A program made the translations under genes and the position numbers. Under the pieces are notes generated by a model that was given only the letters and a program-made list of their open reading frames with translations, did not search any database and had not been told where the DNA came from. Below are positions 24,430 through 33,492 of a DNA stretch of 64,000 bases, piece after piece (the first letter of the stretch is position 1; each line of letters opens with the position of its first letter). The DNA comes from Mucilaginibacter sp. OK268 (GTDB lineage: Bacteria > Bacteroidota > Bacteroidia > Sphingobacteriales > Sphingobacteriaceae), in assembly GCF_900103125.1 (NCBI RefSeq), contig NZ_FNJV01000006.1, forward strand, positions 248,001 through 312,000, written 5' to 3'.

Positions 24430-27342
24430 TTACTTCCCGAACCGCTCCTTTAAATAATGGCCGGTGTGCGATTTTTTCTCTTTGATCAAATCCTCAGGGA
24501 CACCTTCAAACACAACCTTTCCGCCGCGGTCGCCACCTTCGGGGCCAATGTCAATGATCCAGTCGGCACATTTGATCACATCCATATTGTGTTCAATTAC
24601 AATAATGGTGTTGCCATGTTCCAGCAGCGCGTCAAATGATTTGAGGAGTTTTTTAATATCTGCAAAATGCAGACCGGTAGTAGGCTCATCAAAAATGAAT
24701 AGTGTTTTATGTGTATTATTCCCTTTTACCAGGAATGATGCCAGCTTAATACGCTGGGCCTCACCACCAGACAGGGTATTTGACGATTGCCCTAACTGTA
24801 CATAACCCAAACCTACATCAACCAAAGGTTTTATTTTAGCGATGATCTTTGGCTCTTTAGCAAAAAATACCAGCGCCTCATCAATGGTCATGTGCAGCAC
24901 TTCGGCTACATTTTTTTCATTGTAGGTGATATCCAGGATATGCTGTTTAAAGCGGTTTCCACCACAAGTTTCGCAGGTCAGGAAGATGTCGGCCATAAAC
25001 TGCATCTCTATCTTCACTTCACCTTCGCCCTGGCAAACATCGCAGCGGCCACCCTCTACGTTAAAGGAGAATGCAGATGGTTTTAAACCAGCTGCTTTGG
25101 CAGCAGGCTGTGAGGCATACAGGTTGCGGATCTCGTCCCAGGCTTTTACATAAGTAACCGGGTTGGATCGTGACGAACGGCCTATAGGATTTTGATCAAC
25201 CAGTTCCACCTGTTCTATTTTGGCGTAATCACCATCAATACTGTCGTAGGAGCCGGTTTGTTCGCCCGAGTAATTGCCCAGTACTTTTTGCAGAGCAGGT
25301 GCCAGGATGCGTTTTACTAAGCTGGTTTTACCAGAGCCGGATACACCTGTTACTACCGTAAGCACACCTAAAGGAAATTTAGCCGTAACATGCTGCAGAT
25401 TATTTTCTCTTGCTCCTTTTATCTCAATATAATCGTTCCATTTACGGCGGCTTTTGGGGATCGCGATCTCCTCTTTGCCACTCAGGTAACGACCTGTTAA
25501 GCTATTGTCGTCTTTAATAATTTCGTTGTAGGTGCCGGTGAAGATCAGTTCGCCGCCGTGTGTACCGGCTTCGGGGCCGATATCAATAATATGGTCTGCC
25601 GCTTTCATGATCTCCTCCTCATGCTCTACTACTAATACGGTATTACCAACATCGCGAAGTGATTTAAGTACACTGATCAGTCGCTGGGTATCACGGGGGT
25701 GCAGCCCAATACTGGGTTCATCCAATACATATACAGAGCCCACCAAACTGCTTCCCAGCGAAGTGGCCAGGTTGATACGCTGTGACTCACCACCCGATAA
25801 GGTATTTGACAGTCGGTTAAGCGTTAAATAGCTCAATCCCACATCATTTAAAAACGACAGGCGGTTAGTGATCTCCATCAGCAGGCGTTTACCAACTTTG
25901 GCATCCGTTTCGTTTAACTCTAAACCTTTAAAAAACTCAAGGGCTTTATCCAATGGCATCAATACCACATCGGTAATGGAGCGCTCGCTGATCTTTACGT
26001 ATGAGGCATCACGACGCAGACGACTGCCCTTACACTCCGGACAGGTAGTTTTGCCACGATAACGTGACAGCATAACCCGGTACTGAATTTTGTAGGTCTG
26101 CGCCTCCATCTCCTGGAAAAACTCATCCAGGCCACGGAAATATTTATTACCTGTCCATAACAGGCGTTGTTGTTTTTCGGTTAATTGATTGTATTGACGA
26201 TGTATCGGGAAATCAAACTGCAAAGCATGTTTGATCAGCATATCGTTCCACTCGCGCATTTTTTCGCCGCGCCATGGGGCAATAGCGCCCTCATAAATAC
26301 TTTTACTTTTATCCGGTATCACCAGGTCTTCGTCAATACCGATCACTTTACCATAACCCTCGCATTTTTTGCAGGCACCGTAAGGATTGTTAAAGCTGAA
26401 AAAATTAGGTGAAGGTTCTTCGAATTTAATACCATCGAGTTCAAAGCGGTCGCAGAAGAAACGTTCCTGTTCACCATCGGCATCAGGTTCCTGATAACGT
26501 ACATAGCAATCGCCTTTACCTTCAAAAAAAGCAGTCTGCACCGAATCGCCCAAACGGCTTATGGTTTCATCCTCTTCATTTTTTGATATACGGTCAATCA
26601 CGATCCGAACACCGGGGTAATGGGTTGGCGTTTCCTCTTCAGTAGTTACCGATTCGTCGCTTTCGGCTTTAAGCTTTTTGCCTTTAGCTTTCTTTTCACC
26701 GTGAACCTCAGCTACAAGGGAAGTGTTATCAATAGATTCATCCTCCAATAAAGCTTCAATTTTTGATAACTTGTTCAGATATTCTACCCTTACAAAACCT
26801 TTTTGCATTAAAACGGCCAGTTCTTCTTTTAAGCTGCGGTTATTATGCGGATATAATGGCGCTAAAACAGTTACCTGGCTTTCGTTGGGTAACGATAGTA
26901 TAAAGTTTACCACATCGGTAACGGAATCTTTCTTGACAATTTGACCGGATACCGGGGAAATAGTTTTGCCAATGCGCGAGAAAAGTAATTTTAAATAATC
27001 ATATATCTCGGTTGATGTACCCACCGTTGAACGCGGATTTGAGGTAATTACCTTTTGCTCAATAGCTATGGCGGGTGCTATACCTTTAATATAATCAACA
27101 TCGGGCTTGTTCATGCGCCCCAGGAACTGGCGTGCGTAGGAAGAAAGACTTTCTACATAACGGCGCTGACCTTCGGCATACAGGGTATCAAAAGCAAGCG
27201 ATGATTTGCCTGAACCGGACATACCCGTAACTACAACCAGCTTGTTTTTAGGGATGGCCACATCCATGTTTTTAAGATTGTGTACCCGGGCCCCTTTAAT
27301 AATGATATGTTTCTGCGGATCTTTTTCTGCTTCTTTGGTCAT
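24430..27342 (-). CDS. uvrA: Excinuclease ABC subunit A
   Basis: UvrA recognises DNA damage and loads UvrB in nucleotide excision repair. The protein is about 970 residues with two ABC ATPase halves: the first Walker A (TGMSGSGKSSL) is near residue 40 and the second (TGVSGSGKTSL) near 645, each followed by its signature LSGGESQR or LSGGEAQR. Zinc-finger cysteines are visible as CKKC, CPEC and the CDVC/CETC pairs. The start at 27342 (MTKEAEKDP) is preferred; a further 8 codons upstream run into a palindromic repeat. A decayed copy of its last 27 codons lies 1 kb downstream. Confidence 0.97.
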   Translation of the reverse strand: MTKEAEKDPQKHIIIKGARVHNLKNMDVAIPKNKLVVVTGMSGSGKSSLAFDTLYAEGQRRYVESLSSYARQFLGRMNKPDVDYIKGIAPAIAIEQKVITSNPRSTVGTSTEIYDYLKLLFSRIGKTISPVSGQIVKKDSVTDVVNFILSLPNESQVTVLAPLYPHNNRSLKEELAVLMQKGFVRVEYLNKLSKIEALLEDESIDNTSLVAEVHGEKKAKGKKLKAESDESVTTEEETPTHYPGVRIVIDRISKNEEDETISRLGDSVQTAFFEGKGDCYVRYQEPDADGEQERFFCDRFELDGIKFEEPSPNFFSFNNPYGACKKCEGYGKVIGIDEDLVIPDKSKSIYEGAIAPWRGEKMREWNDMLIKHALQFDFPIHRQYNQLTEKQQRLLWTGNKYFRGLDEFFQEMEAQTYKIQYRVMLSRYRGKTTCPECKGSRLRRDASYVKISERSITDVVLMPLDKALEFFKGLELNETDAKVGKRLLMEITNRLSFLNDVGLSYLTLNRLSNTLSGGESQRINLATSLGSSLVGSVYVLDEPSIGLHPRDTQRLISVLKSLRDVGNTVLVVEHEEEIMKAADHIIDIGPEAGTHGGELIFTGTYNEIIKDDNSLTGRYLSGKEEIAIPKSRRKWNDYIEIKGARENNLQHVTAKFPLGVLTVVTGVSGSGKTSLVKRILAPALQKVLGNYSGEQTGSYDSIDGDYAKIEQVELVDQNPIGRSSRSNPVTYVKAWDEIRNLYASQPAAKAAGLKPSAFSFNVEGGRCDVCQGEGEVKIEMQFMADIFLTCETCGGNRFKQHILDITYNEKNVAEVLHMTIDEALVFFAKEPKIIAKIKPLVDVGLGYVQLGQSSNTLSGGEAQRIKLASFLVKGNNTHKTLFIFDEPTTGLHFADIKKLLKSFDALLEHGNTIIVIEHNMDVIKCADWIIDIGPEGGDRGGKVVFEGVPEDLIKEKKSHTGHYLKERFGK

Positions 27343-27350
27343 GATTGTTG

Positions 27351-27420
27351 ATAGTCGATGGTCCATAGACCATAGTTATACTTCAAATTACGATGGTCTA
27401 TGGACTATTGACCATGGTCT
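27351..27420. repeat. Imperfect palindrome upstream of uvrA
   Basis: CGATGGTCCATAGACCATAG at 27356 and a reverse-oriented copy at 27391 (CGATGGTCTATGGACTATTG) can form a long hairpin; ATGGTC words recur through the 70 bases. It abuts the uvrA start region. Confidence 0.6.
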
Positions 27421-27824
27421 TTTTTCCGGAATGCAAAAATCCTAAAATATTTAGCAGAATCCAAATCGGTTTTACTTTGTTTTGGGCTTTAAGCCAAATA
27501 AATTTCTGAGTTTACAGTTTGCTGACTTTTAAATACTTAATGTCATGGAACAGATATGGTTTGCAAACTTTTTGAGATAGCAATTAAACCATTGCCAACC
27601 GTTCTAGTCAAACCCCCGGATAGGTATCAGAATTATGAATGGTGAAGCCCTTCATGAGCCCAATGAACCTGATTAACAGAAGTAAGTAAAAAATATAATT
27701 TGTTTTTTAGCTGGGAATTTGTTTTATTTGAAGTAACAATTTCTTAACCCCTAAGGAGCACGCTATAGAATATACTCTACTTTATAAGTTTTTAACTAAA
27801 AATTAAGTTTAAGTAGTACTTTCT
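27421..27824. other. Non-coding spacer between uvrA and the sigma-factor gene
   Basis: About 400 AT-rich bases lie between the palindrome and the ECF sigma gene. It must hold the promoters of the two divergent genes, but I see no clear TAnnTTTG with a -33 partner and no reading frame worth calling. Confidence 0.5.
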
Positions 27825-28409
27825 ATGGATTTTCAATTGAAAAGTGATCAGGATCTAATCCATCTATACATTGCCGGTGATGAAGCTGGGCTAGTGGAGT
27901 TGATCAGACGATATCAGACCAAAATATATACCTCTATTTACCTGCTTGTAAAAGACGAGTATCTGGCAGAGGATATTTTTCAGGATACCTTTATAAAAGT
28001 TATCAATACACTGAAAGCTGGAAAGTATAACGAAGAAGGTAAGTTTTTACCTTGGGTAACCCGTATTGCCCATAATTTGGTTATCGACCACTTCCGCCGC
28101 GAAAAGCGCGCCCCTATGATCAGTAATGGCGACGACTTTGATATTTTTGAAGTATTGGGTAATTATGACGAAAGTACCGAAGACCGCATGGTACGTGAAC
28201 AAACGCATAAGGACCTTAAAACATTGATACAGCTTTTACCATCGGAGCAAAAAGAAGTATTGATCATGCGCCACTTTGGCGATATGAGCTTTAAAGAAAT
28301 TGCCGATATTACCGAAGTAAGTATCAACACGGCCCTGGGCCGCATGCGTTACGCCCTCAATAATCTCCGCAAAATGATGCAGAGTAAAGAGTTAAGTTTA
28401 AAAAATTAA
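27825..28409 (+). CDS. ECF-type RNA polymerase sigma-70 factor
   Basis: A 194-residue group IV sigma factor. Region 2 (about 25-95) contains the core-binding stretch EYLAEDIFQDTFIKVI, and region 4 (about 130-185) holds the DNA-binding helix-turn-helix MRHFGDMSFKEIADITEV followed by NTALGRMRYAL. No anti-sigma gene of the FecR type follows; instead a 64-residue protein gene lies 210 bases downstream after a terminator. No SusC/SusD pair is adjacent, so this is not the usual polysaccharide-utilisation ECF. The regulon is unknown. Confidence 0.93.
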   Translation: MDFQLKSDQDLIHLYIAGDEAGLVELIRRYQTKIYTSIYLLVKDEYLAEDIFQDTFIKVINTLKAGKYNEEGKFLPWVTRIAHNLVIDHFRREKRAPMISNGDDFDIFEVLGNYDESTEDRMVREQTHKDLKTLIQLLPSEQKEVLIMRHFGDMSFKEIADITEVSINTALGRMRYALNNLRKMMQSKELSLKN

Positions 28410-28414
28410 TCAGG

Positions 28415-28484
28415 AAACATTGGGTTATTGCGTGGGTGATTTGTTAGTTAAATAACAAAGCTTATCAATAGCCCAATGTTTTTA
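28415..28484 (+). terminator. Terminator after the sigma-factor gene
   Basis: AAACATTGGGTTATTG at 28415 pairs with CAATAGCCCAATGTTT at 28466 with one mismatch, closing a 35-base loop, followed by T residues. Confidence 0.6.
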
Positions 28485-28622
28485 TGATCAATAGCTTAAC
28501 TTATTCACTTAAATGTGATAAAAATTAACCCATAAAAAAAATTTCATTTAATTTTCATTTAGTAAAATATTATCTTTAAGTCGCCGTTATAAATCATATA
28601 AAATTTACAACAAAATAAGCTT

Positions 28623-28817
28623 ATGGATGAAACTTTTACAACAACGTTAAATGGAATTGCTAACCAGGCTCTGATGGACGAGAATGCACAAGAAAATCTG
28701 GGTGCCGACGATTTGATATTTTACAATTCAATTCGTGCTGATTTGGACCTTTTGAACAAAAAACCCAAGGTACAAACTATACACCAGATACTTGACTACT
28801 CTAAAAGCTTGCGCTAA
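28623..28817 (+). CDS. Conserved-looking small acidic protein (64 residues)
   Basis: A short soluble protein, acidic in its first half (DETF, MDENAQEN, GADDL) and with a C-terminal helix TIHQILDYSKSLR. I do not recognise a domain. The codon use matches its neighbours and the gene has its own AT-rich upstream region with a near-consensus TATCTTTA element. Position after an ECF sigma gene suggests, but does not show, a regulatory link; a separate terminator between them argues against one operon. Confidence 0.65.
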   Translation: MDETFTTTLNGIANQALMDENAQENLGADDLIFYNSIRADLDLLNKKPKVQTIHQILDYSKSLR

Positions 28818-28950
28818 GTATTCCGAACTTGCTGGTTCATAGATCATAATTGTTGATTGAGGTGGATGTTTGAAAGAACAGAAACTAAAATCCAGCGTGA
28901 TTTATGAACCTTTCTATTTTATATAGATCACGTAATTAATTTTTATAGTT

Positions 28951-28976
28951 TAATACATATTATAATATATGTATTA
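28951..28976. promoter_or_regulatory. AT-rich palindrome upstream of nth
   Basis: TAATACATAT and ATATGTATTA form a 10-base inverted repeat with a 6-base centre, about 50 bases before the nth ATG. It could be an operator for a dimeric repressor. Confidence 0.35.
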
Positions 28977-29026
28977 TCTAATAAGTACATGATCAATTAC
29001 CCATAAAAATTTTCTTAATTTTAAAA

Positions 29027-29788
29027 ATGCTGAAGGCCGAACGTTACCGCCATTTTGTTGAATATTTTTCAAAAAACCAACCCAATCCCGTTACCGAGCT
29101 GCATTACGATAATCCATTTCAATTATTGGTAGCCGTGATCCTGTCGGCGCAATGTACCGATAAGCGCATTAACCAGGTTACCCCAAAGCTGTTTGAACGT
29201 TTCCCGACGCCCGGGGATCTGGCGGCATCAACCCCCGAAGAGGTTTTTACTTACATCCGCAGTGTGAGCTATCCTAATAACAAAGCCAAACATTTAGTAG
29301 GTATGGGTAAAATGCTGGTAGATGTTTTTAACAGTGAAGTGCCGGCGGGTATCGAAAACCTGCAAAAAATGCCTGGCGTAGGACGCAAAACCGCCAATGT
29401 TATCGCATCCGTGATTTTTGAAGAACCGGCCATGGCTGTAGACACGCATGTGTTTAGAGTGGCTAACCGTATTGGCCTTACCCATAATGCAACCACACCC
29501 CTGGCTGTTGAAAAACAATTGATCAAACATATCCCGAAAGAATATATAGGTGTTGCCCATCACTGGCTTATACTGCATGGCCGGTATATTTGTTTGGCAC
29601 GAAGCCCTAAGTGCGAGATATGCCCGCTAACCTGGTTCTGTAAGTACTACGAGCATAATAATACCGAAACCGCCCTGCTAAAAGCCGAAGCAGCCAAGAT
29701 TAAAAAAGCTAAAGAAACTAAAAAGAAAAAAGCATTGAATACTATTACTAAGGAGTTGAAGAAACGGAGTGTGGATAAAGATATTTGA
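29027..29788 (+). CDS. nth: Endonuclease III
   Basis: A DNA glycosylase/AP lyase that removes oxidised pyrimidines in base-excision repair. The helix-hairpin-helix reads MPGVGRKTAN, with the catalytic Lys, followed by AVDTHVFRV with the catalytic Asp. The [4Fe-4S] cluster motif is complete: C-x6-C-x2-C-x5-C in CLARSPKCEICPLTWFC. The usual core is about 210 residues; here a Lys-rich C-terminal tail of about 35 residues (KKAKETKKKKAL and beyond) is added, which probably helps DNA binding. It lies upstream of recA, but an interspersed palindrome separates them. Confidence 0.96.
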   Translation: MLKAERYRHFVEYFSKNQPNPVTELHYDNPFQLLVAVILSAQCTDKRINQVTPKLFERFPTPGDLAASTPEEVFTYIRSVSYPNNKAKHLVGMGKMLVDVFNSEVPAGIENLQKMPGVGRKTANVIASVIFEEPAMAVDTHVFRVANRIGLTHNATTPLAVEKQLIKHIPKEYIGVAHHWLILHGRYICLARSPKCEICPLTWFCKYYEHNNTETALLKAEAAKIKKAKETKKKKALNTITKELKKRSVDKDI

Positions 29789-29858
29789 TGGAATAGTTGA
29801 TTGAGTTTATTAGGTTGATTATGTTTGTTAGTTAGGTTTTGAGCCTTAAACAAGGCCT

Positions 29859-29929
29859 GTCATCCTGAGCTTGTCGAAGGATCGCGTGTAGAGGCCTGCC
29901 CACCATGCTTCGACAAGCTCAGCATGACA
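29859..29929. repeat. Interspersed palindrome, family A copy 1
   Basis: Outer arms TGTCATCCTGAGCTTGTCGA and its near-complement at 29907-29929 enclose a loop containing CGTGTAGAGGCC. An inverted copy with conserved loop lies at 34274-34346. Confidence 0.85.
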
Positions 29930-29979
29930 ACCCTGCAAATAAATTACTAAAAAAATTAGTAATTTAAAATAAAACATTT

Positions 29980-29987
29980 TATATTTG
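29980..29987 (+). promoter_or_regulatory. Candidate -7 element for recA
   Basis: TATATTTG is an exact TAnnTTTG, 17 bases before the recA ATG. No -33 TTG is seen at the right distance. Confidence 0.5.
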
Positions 29988-30004
29988 TTCAAGATAATTT
30001 TAAG

Positions 30005-31024
30005 ATGAGCACAGATAAAAATAATTCAGATAAATTGAAGGCACTACAGCTTACTTTAGATAAGCTGGAAAAATCATACGGAAAAGGTACCATCATGAAA
30101 TTGGGTGATTCCGTTATTGAACCTACAGAAGTAATATCAACAGGCTCTTTAGGGCTTGATATCGCTTTAGGGGTTGGCGGCTTACCCAAAGGAAGAGTTA
30201 TTGAAATATATGGACCTGAATCGTCTGGTAAAACCACATTGGCTATACATGCCATTGCGGAATCGCAGAAAAAAGGTGGCATAGCTGCATTTATTGACGC
30301 GGAGCACGCCTTTGATCGTTTCTATGCTAAAAAATTAGGCGTTGATGTTGAGAATCTATTGATCTCTCAGCCAGACAACGGTGAGCAGGCGCTGGAAATT
30401 GCCGATAACCTGATCCGTTCTGGCGCTATTGATATCCTGGTAATTGACTCTGTGGCTGCACTGGTTCCCAAAGCGGAGATTGAAGGTGAAATGGGCGACT
30501 CGAAAATGGGTTTGCACGCGCGTTTAATGTCGCAGGCTTTGCGTAAATTAACCGGTACCATCAGCAAAACCGGGTGCTGTTGTATATTTATCAACCAGTT
30601 ACGCGATAAGATTGGTGTAATGTTTGGTAACCCCGAAACTACTACCGGTGGTAACGCCTTGAAATTTTATGCTTCGGTACGTTTGGATGTACGCCGTATA
30701 TCACAAATAAAAGATACTGATGAGGTTTCAGGTAACCGCGTTAAAGTGAAGATCGTTAAAAATAAAGTAGCTCCTCCATTCCGTGTGGCAGAGTTTGATA
30801 TTATGTTTGGCGAAGGTATTTCAAAAGCCGGTGAGATCATTGACCTGGGTGTTGAATACAACATCATCAAAAAAGCAGGTTCATGGTTCAGCTATGGCGA
30901 AACACGCCTTGGCCAGGGCCGCGATGCCGTTAAACAACTGATCCTTGACAATCCTGAATTACAGGAAGAACTGGAAACCAAAATTAAAGAAACCGTTACC
31001 GGCGAAAGCTTGGTTGAAGAATAA
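30005..31024 (+). CDS. recA: Recombinase RecA
   Basis: RecA forms filaments on single-stranded DNA, drives strand exchange and stimulates LexA-type self-cleavage. The 339-residue protein shows Walker A GPESSGKT at 70-77, the FIDAEHAFD stretch that follows, the Walker B LVIDSVAAL segment, loop L1/L2 regions around EGEMGDSKMG and GNPETTTGGNALKFY, and the C-terminal domain. It is slightly short in the acidic tail. It is a single-gene unit with its own promoter and a strong terminator 45 bases after the stop. Confidence 0.98.
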   Translation: MSTDKNNSDKLKALQLTLDKLEKSYGKGTIMKLGDSVIEPTEVISTGSLGLDIALGVGGLPKGRVIEIYGPESSGKTTLAIHAIAESQKKGGIAAFIDAEHAFDRFYAKKLGVDVENLLISQPDNGEQALEIADNLIRSGAIDILVIDSVAALVPKAEIEGEMGDSKMGLHARLMSQALRKLTGTISKTGCCCIFINQLRDKIGVMFGNPETTTGGNALKFYASVRLDVRRISQIKDTDEVSGNRVKVKIVKNKVAPPFRVAEFDIMFGEGISKAGEIIDLGVEYNIIKKAGSWFSYGETRLGQGRDAVKQLILDNPELQEELETKIKETVTGESLVEE

Positions 31025-31070
31025 ACTGATTTTTGGATTTCACCGATTTGCGGGTGATTTCACTGATATT

Positions 31071-31100
31071 AAAAGCCTTCCCATTGGGGAGGCTTTTTTT
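31071..31100 (+). terminator. Terminator of recA
   Basis: AAAAGCCTTCCC and GGGGAGGCTTTTTTT form a stem with an ATT loop and a T run. Confidence 0.85.
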
Positions 31101-31118
31101 GTTTCCCAACTCCGCATA

Positions 31119-31199
31119 GTCATGCCGAACTTGTTTCGGCACCCCACATGCACGGCTTGGCGCCTGTCCTGAGAGATCCTGAAACAAGTTCAGGATGAC
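31119..31199. repeat. Interspersed palindrome, family C copy 1
   Basis: Begins GTCATGCCGAACTTGTTTCG and ends with CTGAAACAAGTTCAGGATGAC. Related copies lie at 45939-46034 and 62519-62611. Confidence 0.8.
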
Positions 31200-31297
31200 A
31201 AACACATTTATTGATCTAGTCAATTATCTTCATCCACAAGTAATAAATCACTAATTCAATAAATCAGTAATTCAATAATTAATATATTTAGCTCTGC

Positions 31298-32929
31298 ATG
31301 AATAAATGGGGCTTATTATTACTTTCTGTACTGTTCATTCAGTTTAGCGCCTGCCATACTACGGCCCCTGATTCGGGTAAAACTGTTTTTAACATTAACC
31401 TGGAAGAAGGTCTTACTTCGCTTGATCCGGCTTTTTGCCGTAACCATTATACCATTTGGATGGATAACCAGGTTTTTAATGGCCTGGTACAGATCAATGA
31501 TAGTTTAAAGGTAATTCCATGTATTGCTAAAAACTGGGATATATCTGCCGATGGTCTTCTTTATACTTTTCATCTACGTAATGATGTATATTTTCATGAT
31601 GATCCGCATTTTGCAAGTGGTGTTGGTCGCAAGGCTGTCGCATCCGACTTTGTCTACAGTTTTGGGCGATTGATCGACCCAAAAGTAGCTTCGTCCGGCT
31701 CCTGGATCTTTAGTGATAAAGTGGAGGGTAAAGATTCTTTTACCGCACCCAATGACAGCACTTTCAACATCAGGCTTAAGCAGCCATTCGCACCCTTTTT
31801 AAGTATGCTTACGGCGCAGTATTGTTCGGTAGTACCTAAAGAGGTGGTAGAGTTTTATGGTAAAGATTTCAGGAGTCACCCGATAGGTACCGGTCCTTTT
31901 AAGTTTAAATATTGGAAAGAAGGGGAGGTGCTGGTATTGCTTAAAAATGAAAAATACTGGGAGAAAGATAATAAAGGTAACCGTTTGCCTTACCTGGATG
32001 CGGTTAAAGCCAGCTTTATTGCTGATAAACAAACCTCGTTCCTGGAGTTCATCAAAAAGGACCTTGATTTTTTAAACGATATCGACGGCAGCTACCGTGA
32101 TGATATCCTGACCAAATCGGGCAAAGTAACACAAAAATATAAGGGCAAATTTGTTTTAAATACAGCGCCGTATCTCAATACCATGTACCTGGGTATATTG
32201 GTAGATACCAATCTGACTATTGTCAAAAAATCACCGCTCAAGATATTGAAAGTACGACAGGCCATTAACTATGCTATTGACAGGCAGAAGATGATGAAAT
32301 ATCTGCGGAACAGTATGGGCACACCTGGCTATGCCGGTTTTATTCCGGAAGGTATGCCTGGTTTTAGCAAAAATGTAAAAGGGTATACTTATGATCCTGA
32401 AAAGGCACGACAGCTATTAGCCGAAGCCGGTTTTCCTGACGGTAAAAATCTGCCAGAAATTTCATTGGCTACTACAGTAGGCTATCGTAGTTTGATAGAA
32501 TACGTGCAGGGGCAATTAGATAGAATAGGTATTAGAACCAATGTGGAAATTACCCAAGGCGCCAGCCTGCGTGAGCTGGTATCAAAAAACGGGATCAACT
32601 TTTTTTACGGTCAGTGGATAGCTGATTATCCAGATGGTGAAAATTATCTGTCGGTATTTTACTCAAAAAACAAGATCCCTTTTGGGCCTAATTATACCGG
32701 CTTTAACAATAAAAAATTTGATGCTTTGTTTGAGCAAACCTATCATGAAAAAAATGATGCCGCCCGCTATGCCCTATATCAGCAAATGGATAATTTGGTA
32801 ATGGGACAATCGCCGGTGGTGGTGCTATATTATGATAAACTGGTGAACCTGTATCAGAATAATATTAGTGGTTATAGCCTAAACGGGCAAAACCTATTGG
32901 TACTTAAACGAGTGAGGAAAGCCCCCTAA
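31298..32929 (+). CDS. Peptide-type ABC transporter substrate-binding lipoprotein
   Basis: A 543-residue family 5 solute-binding protein (OppA/DppA type), which captures oligopeptides or related compounds. The signal peptide MNKWGLLLLSVLFIQFSAC ends in a lipobox FSAC. The family pattern around SADGLLYTFHLRNDVYFHD, then VASDFVYSFGRLIDP, and RQAINYAIDRQKMM are clear. No permease or ATPase genes follow, so the transporter must be encoded elsewhere, or the protein acts alone as a receptor. The following genes for a cupin and a nucleosidase are close and on the same strand. Confidence 0.93.
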   Translation: MNKWGLLLLSVLFIQFSACHTTAPDSGKTVFNINLEEGLTSLDPAFCRNHYTIWMDNQVFNGLVQINDSLKVIPCIAKNWDISADGLLYTFHLRNDVYFHDDPHFASGVGRKAVASDFVYSFGRLIDPKVASSGSWIFSDKVEGKDSFTAPNDSTFNIRLKQPFAPFLSMLTAQYCSVVPKEVVEFYGKDFRSHPIGTGPFKFKYWKEGEVLVLLKNEKYWEKDNKGNRLPYLDAVKASFIADKQTSFLEFIKKDLDFLNDIDGSYRDDILTKSGKVTQKYKGKFVLNTAPYLNTMYLGILVDTNLTIVKKSPLKILKVRQAINYAIDRQKMMKYLRNSMGTPGYAGFIPEGMPGFSKNVKGYTYDPEKARQLLAEAGFPDGKNLPEISLATTVGYRSLIEYVQGQLDRIGIRTNVEITQGASLRELVSKNGINFFYGQWIADYPDGENYLSVFYSKNKIPFGPNYTGFNNKKFDALFEQTYHEKNDAARYALYQQMDNLVMGQSPVVVLYYDKLVNLYQNNISGYSLNGQNLLVLKRVRKAP

Positions 32930-32968
32930 TCTCATGAAAGGAGAATTGTATAACATATCATCTACTAC

Positions 32969-33457
32969 ATGAATACACAAAATGCAGCTTATTGGGTTGA
33001 ACGACTAACGTTGCAACCCCATCCCGAAGGAGGATATTATAAAGAGGTATTCCGGTCTGAACAACAAATAAACCGGATTGGCGAAACAGCAATTAAACAA
33101 GCCTGTACATCCATCTATTATTTGTTGGAAGGAGAGGATTTTTCAGGCTTTCACCGCTTGGTATCAGATGAGCTTTGGTATTTTCACGCCGGCTCGCCGC
33201 TCTATATTCATATGATCGATGCTTCCGGAAATTATTTTCTGCAGGAACTTTCGGCATCAGATACAGGGAGCCTCTCGGTTATCATACCTGGTGGTGCCTG
33301 GTTCGCATCTGAAATTCCGTCGAAAGTAGGATTTAGCCTGGTAAGTTGCGCAGTGGCCCCGGGATTTGATTTCAGTGAATTTGAAATGGCAGTTAAAGAA
33401 AACCTAACCGCTGCATATCCCCAGTTTGGCGAGTTACTTAACCGGCTTTGCCGATAA
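32969..33457 (+). CDS. Cupin family protein (DUF985)
   Basis: A 162-residue protein of the DUF985 cupins. The characteristic segment LQPHPEGGYYKEVFRS starts near residue 16, and the barrel continues with SIYYLLEGEDFSGFHRL and DELWYFHAG, the latter carrying likely metal or ligand contacts. The end reads LVSCAVAPGFDFSEFE, usual for the family. The enzymatic role of DUF985 is not established. The ATG is 39 bases after the stop of the substrate-binding protein, and the next gene starts 35 bases later, so they may form one unit. Confidence 0.88.
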   Translation: MNTQNAAYWVERLTLQPHPEGGYYKEVFRSEQQINRIGETAIKQACTSIYYLLEGEDFSGFHRLVSDELWYFHAGSPLYIHMIDASGNYFLQELSASDTGSLSVIIPGGAWFASEIPSKVGFSLVSCAVAPGFDFSEFEMAVKENLTAAYPQFGELLNRLCR

Positions 33458-33492
33458 TCTCCATTTAATTAGTAACATCTATCATCTACCAT

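Noticed and set aside
27825..28817. Sigma/anti-sigma pair
   Set aside because: The 64-residue downstream protein has no membrane segment or zinc motif of anti-sigma factors, and a terminator separates the genes.
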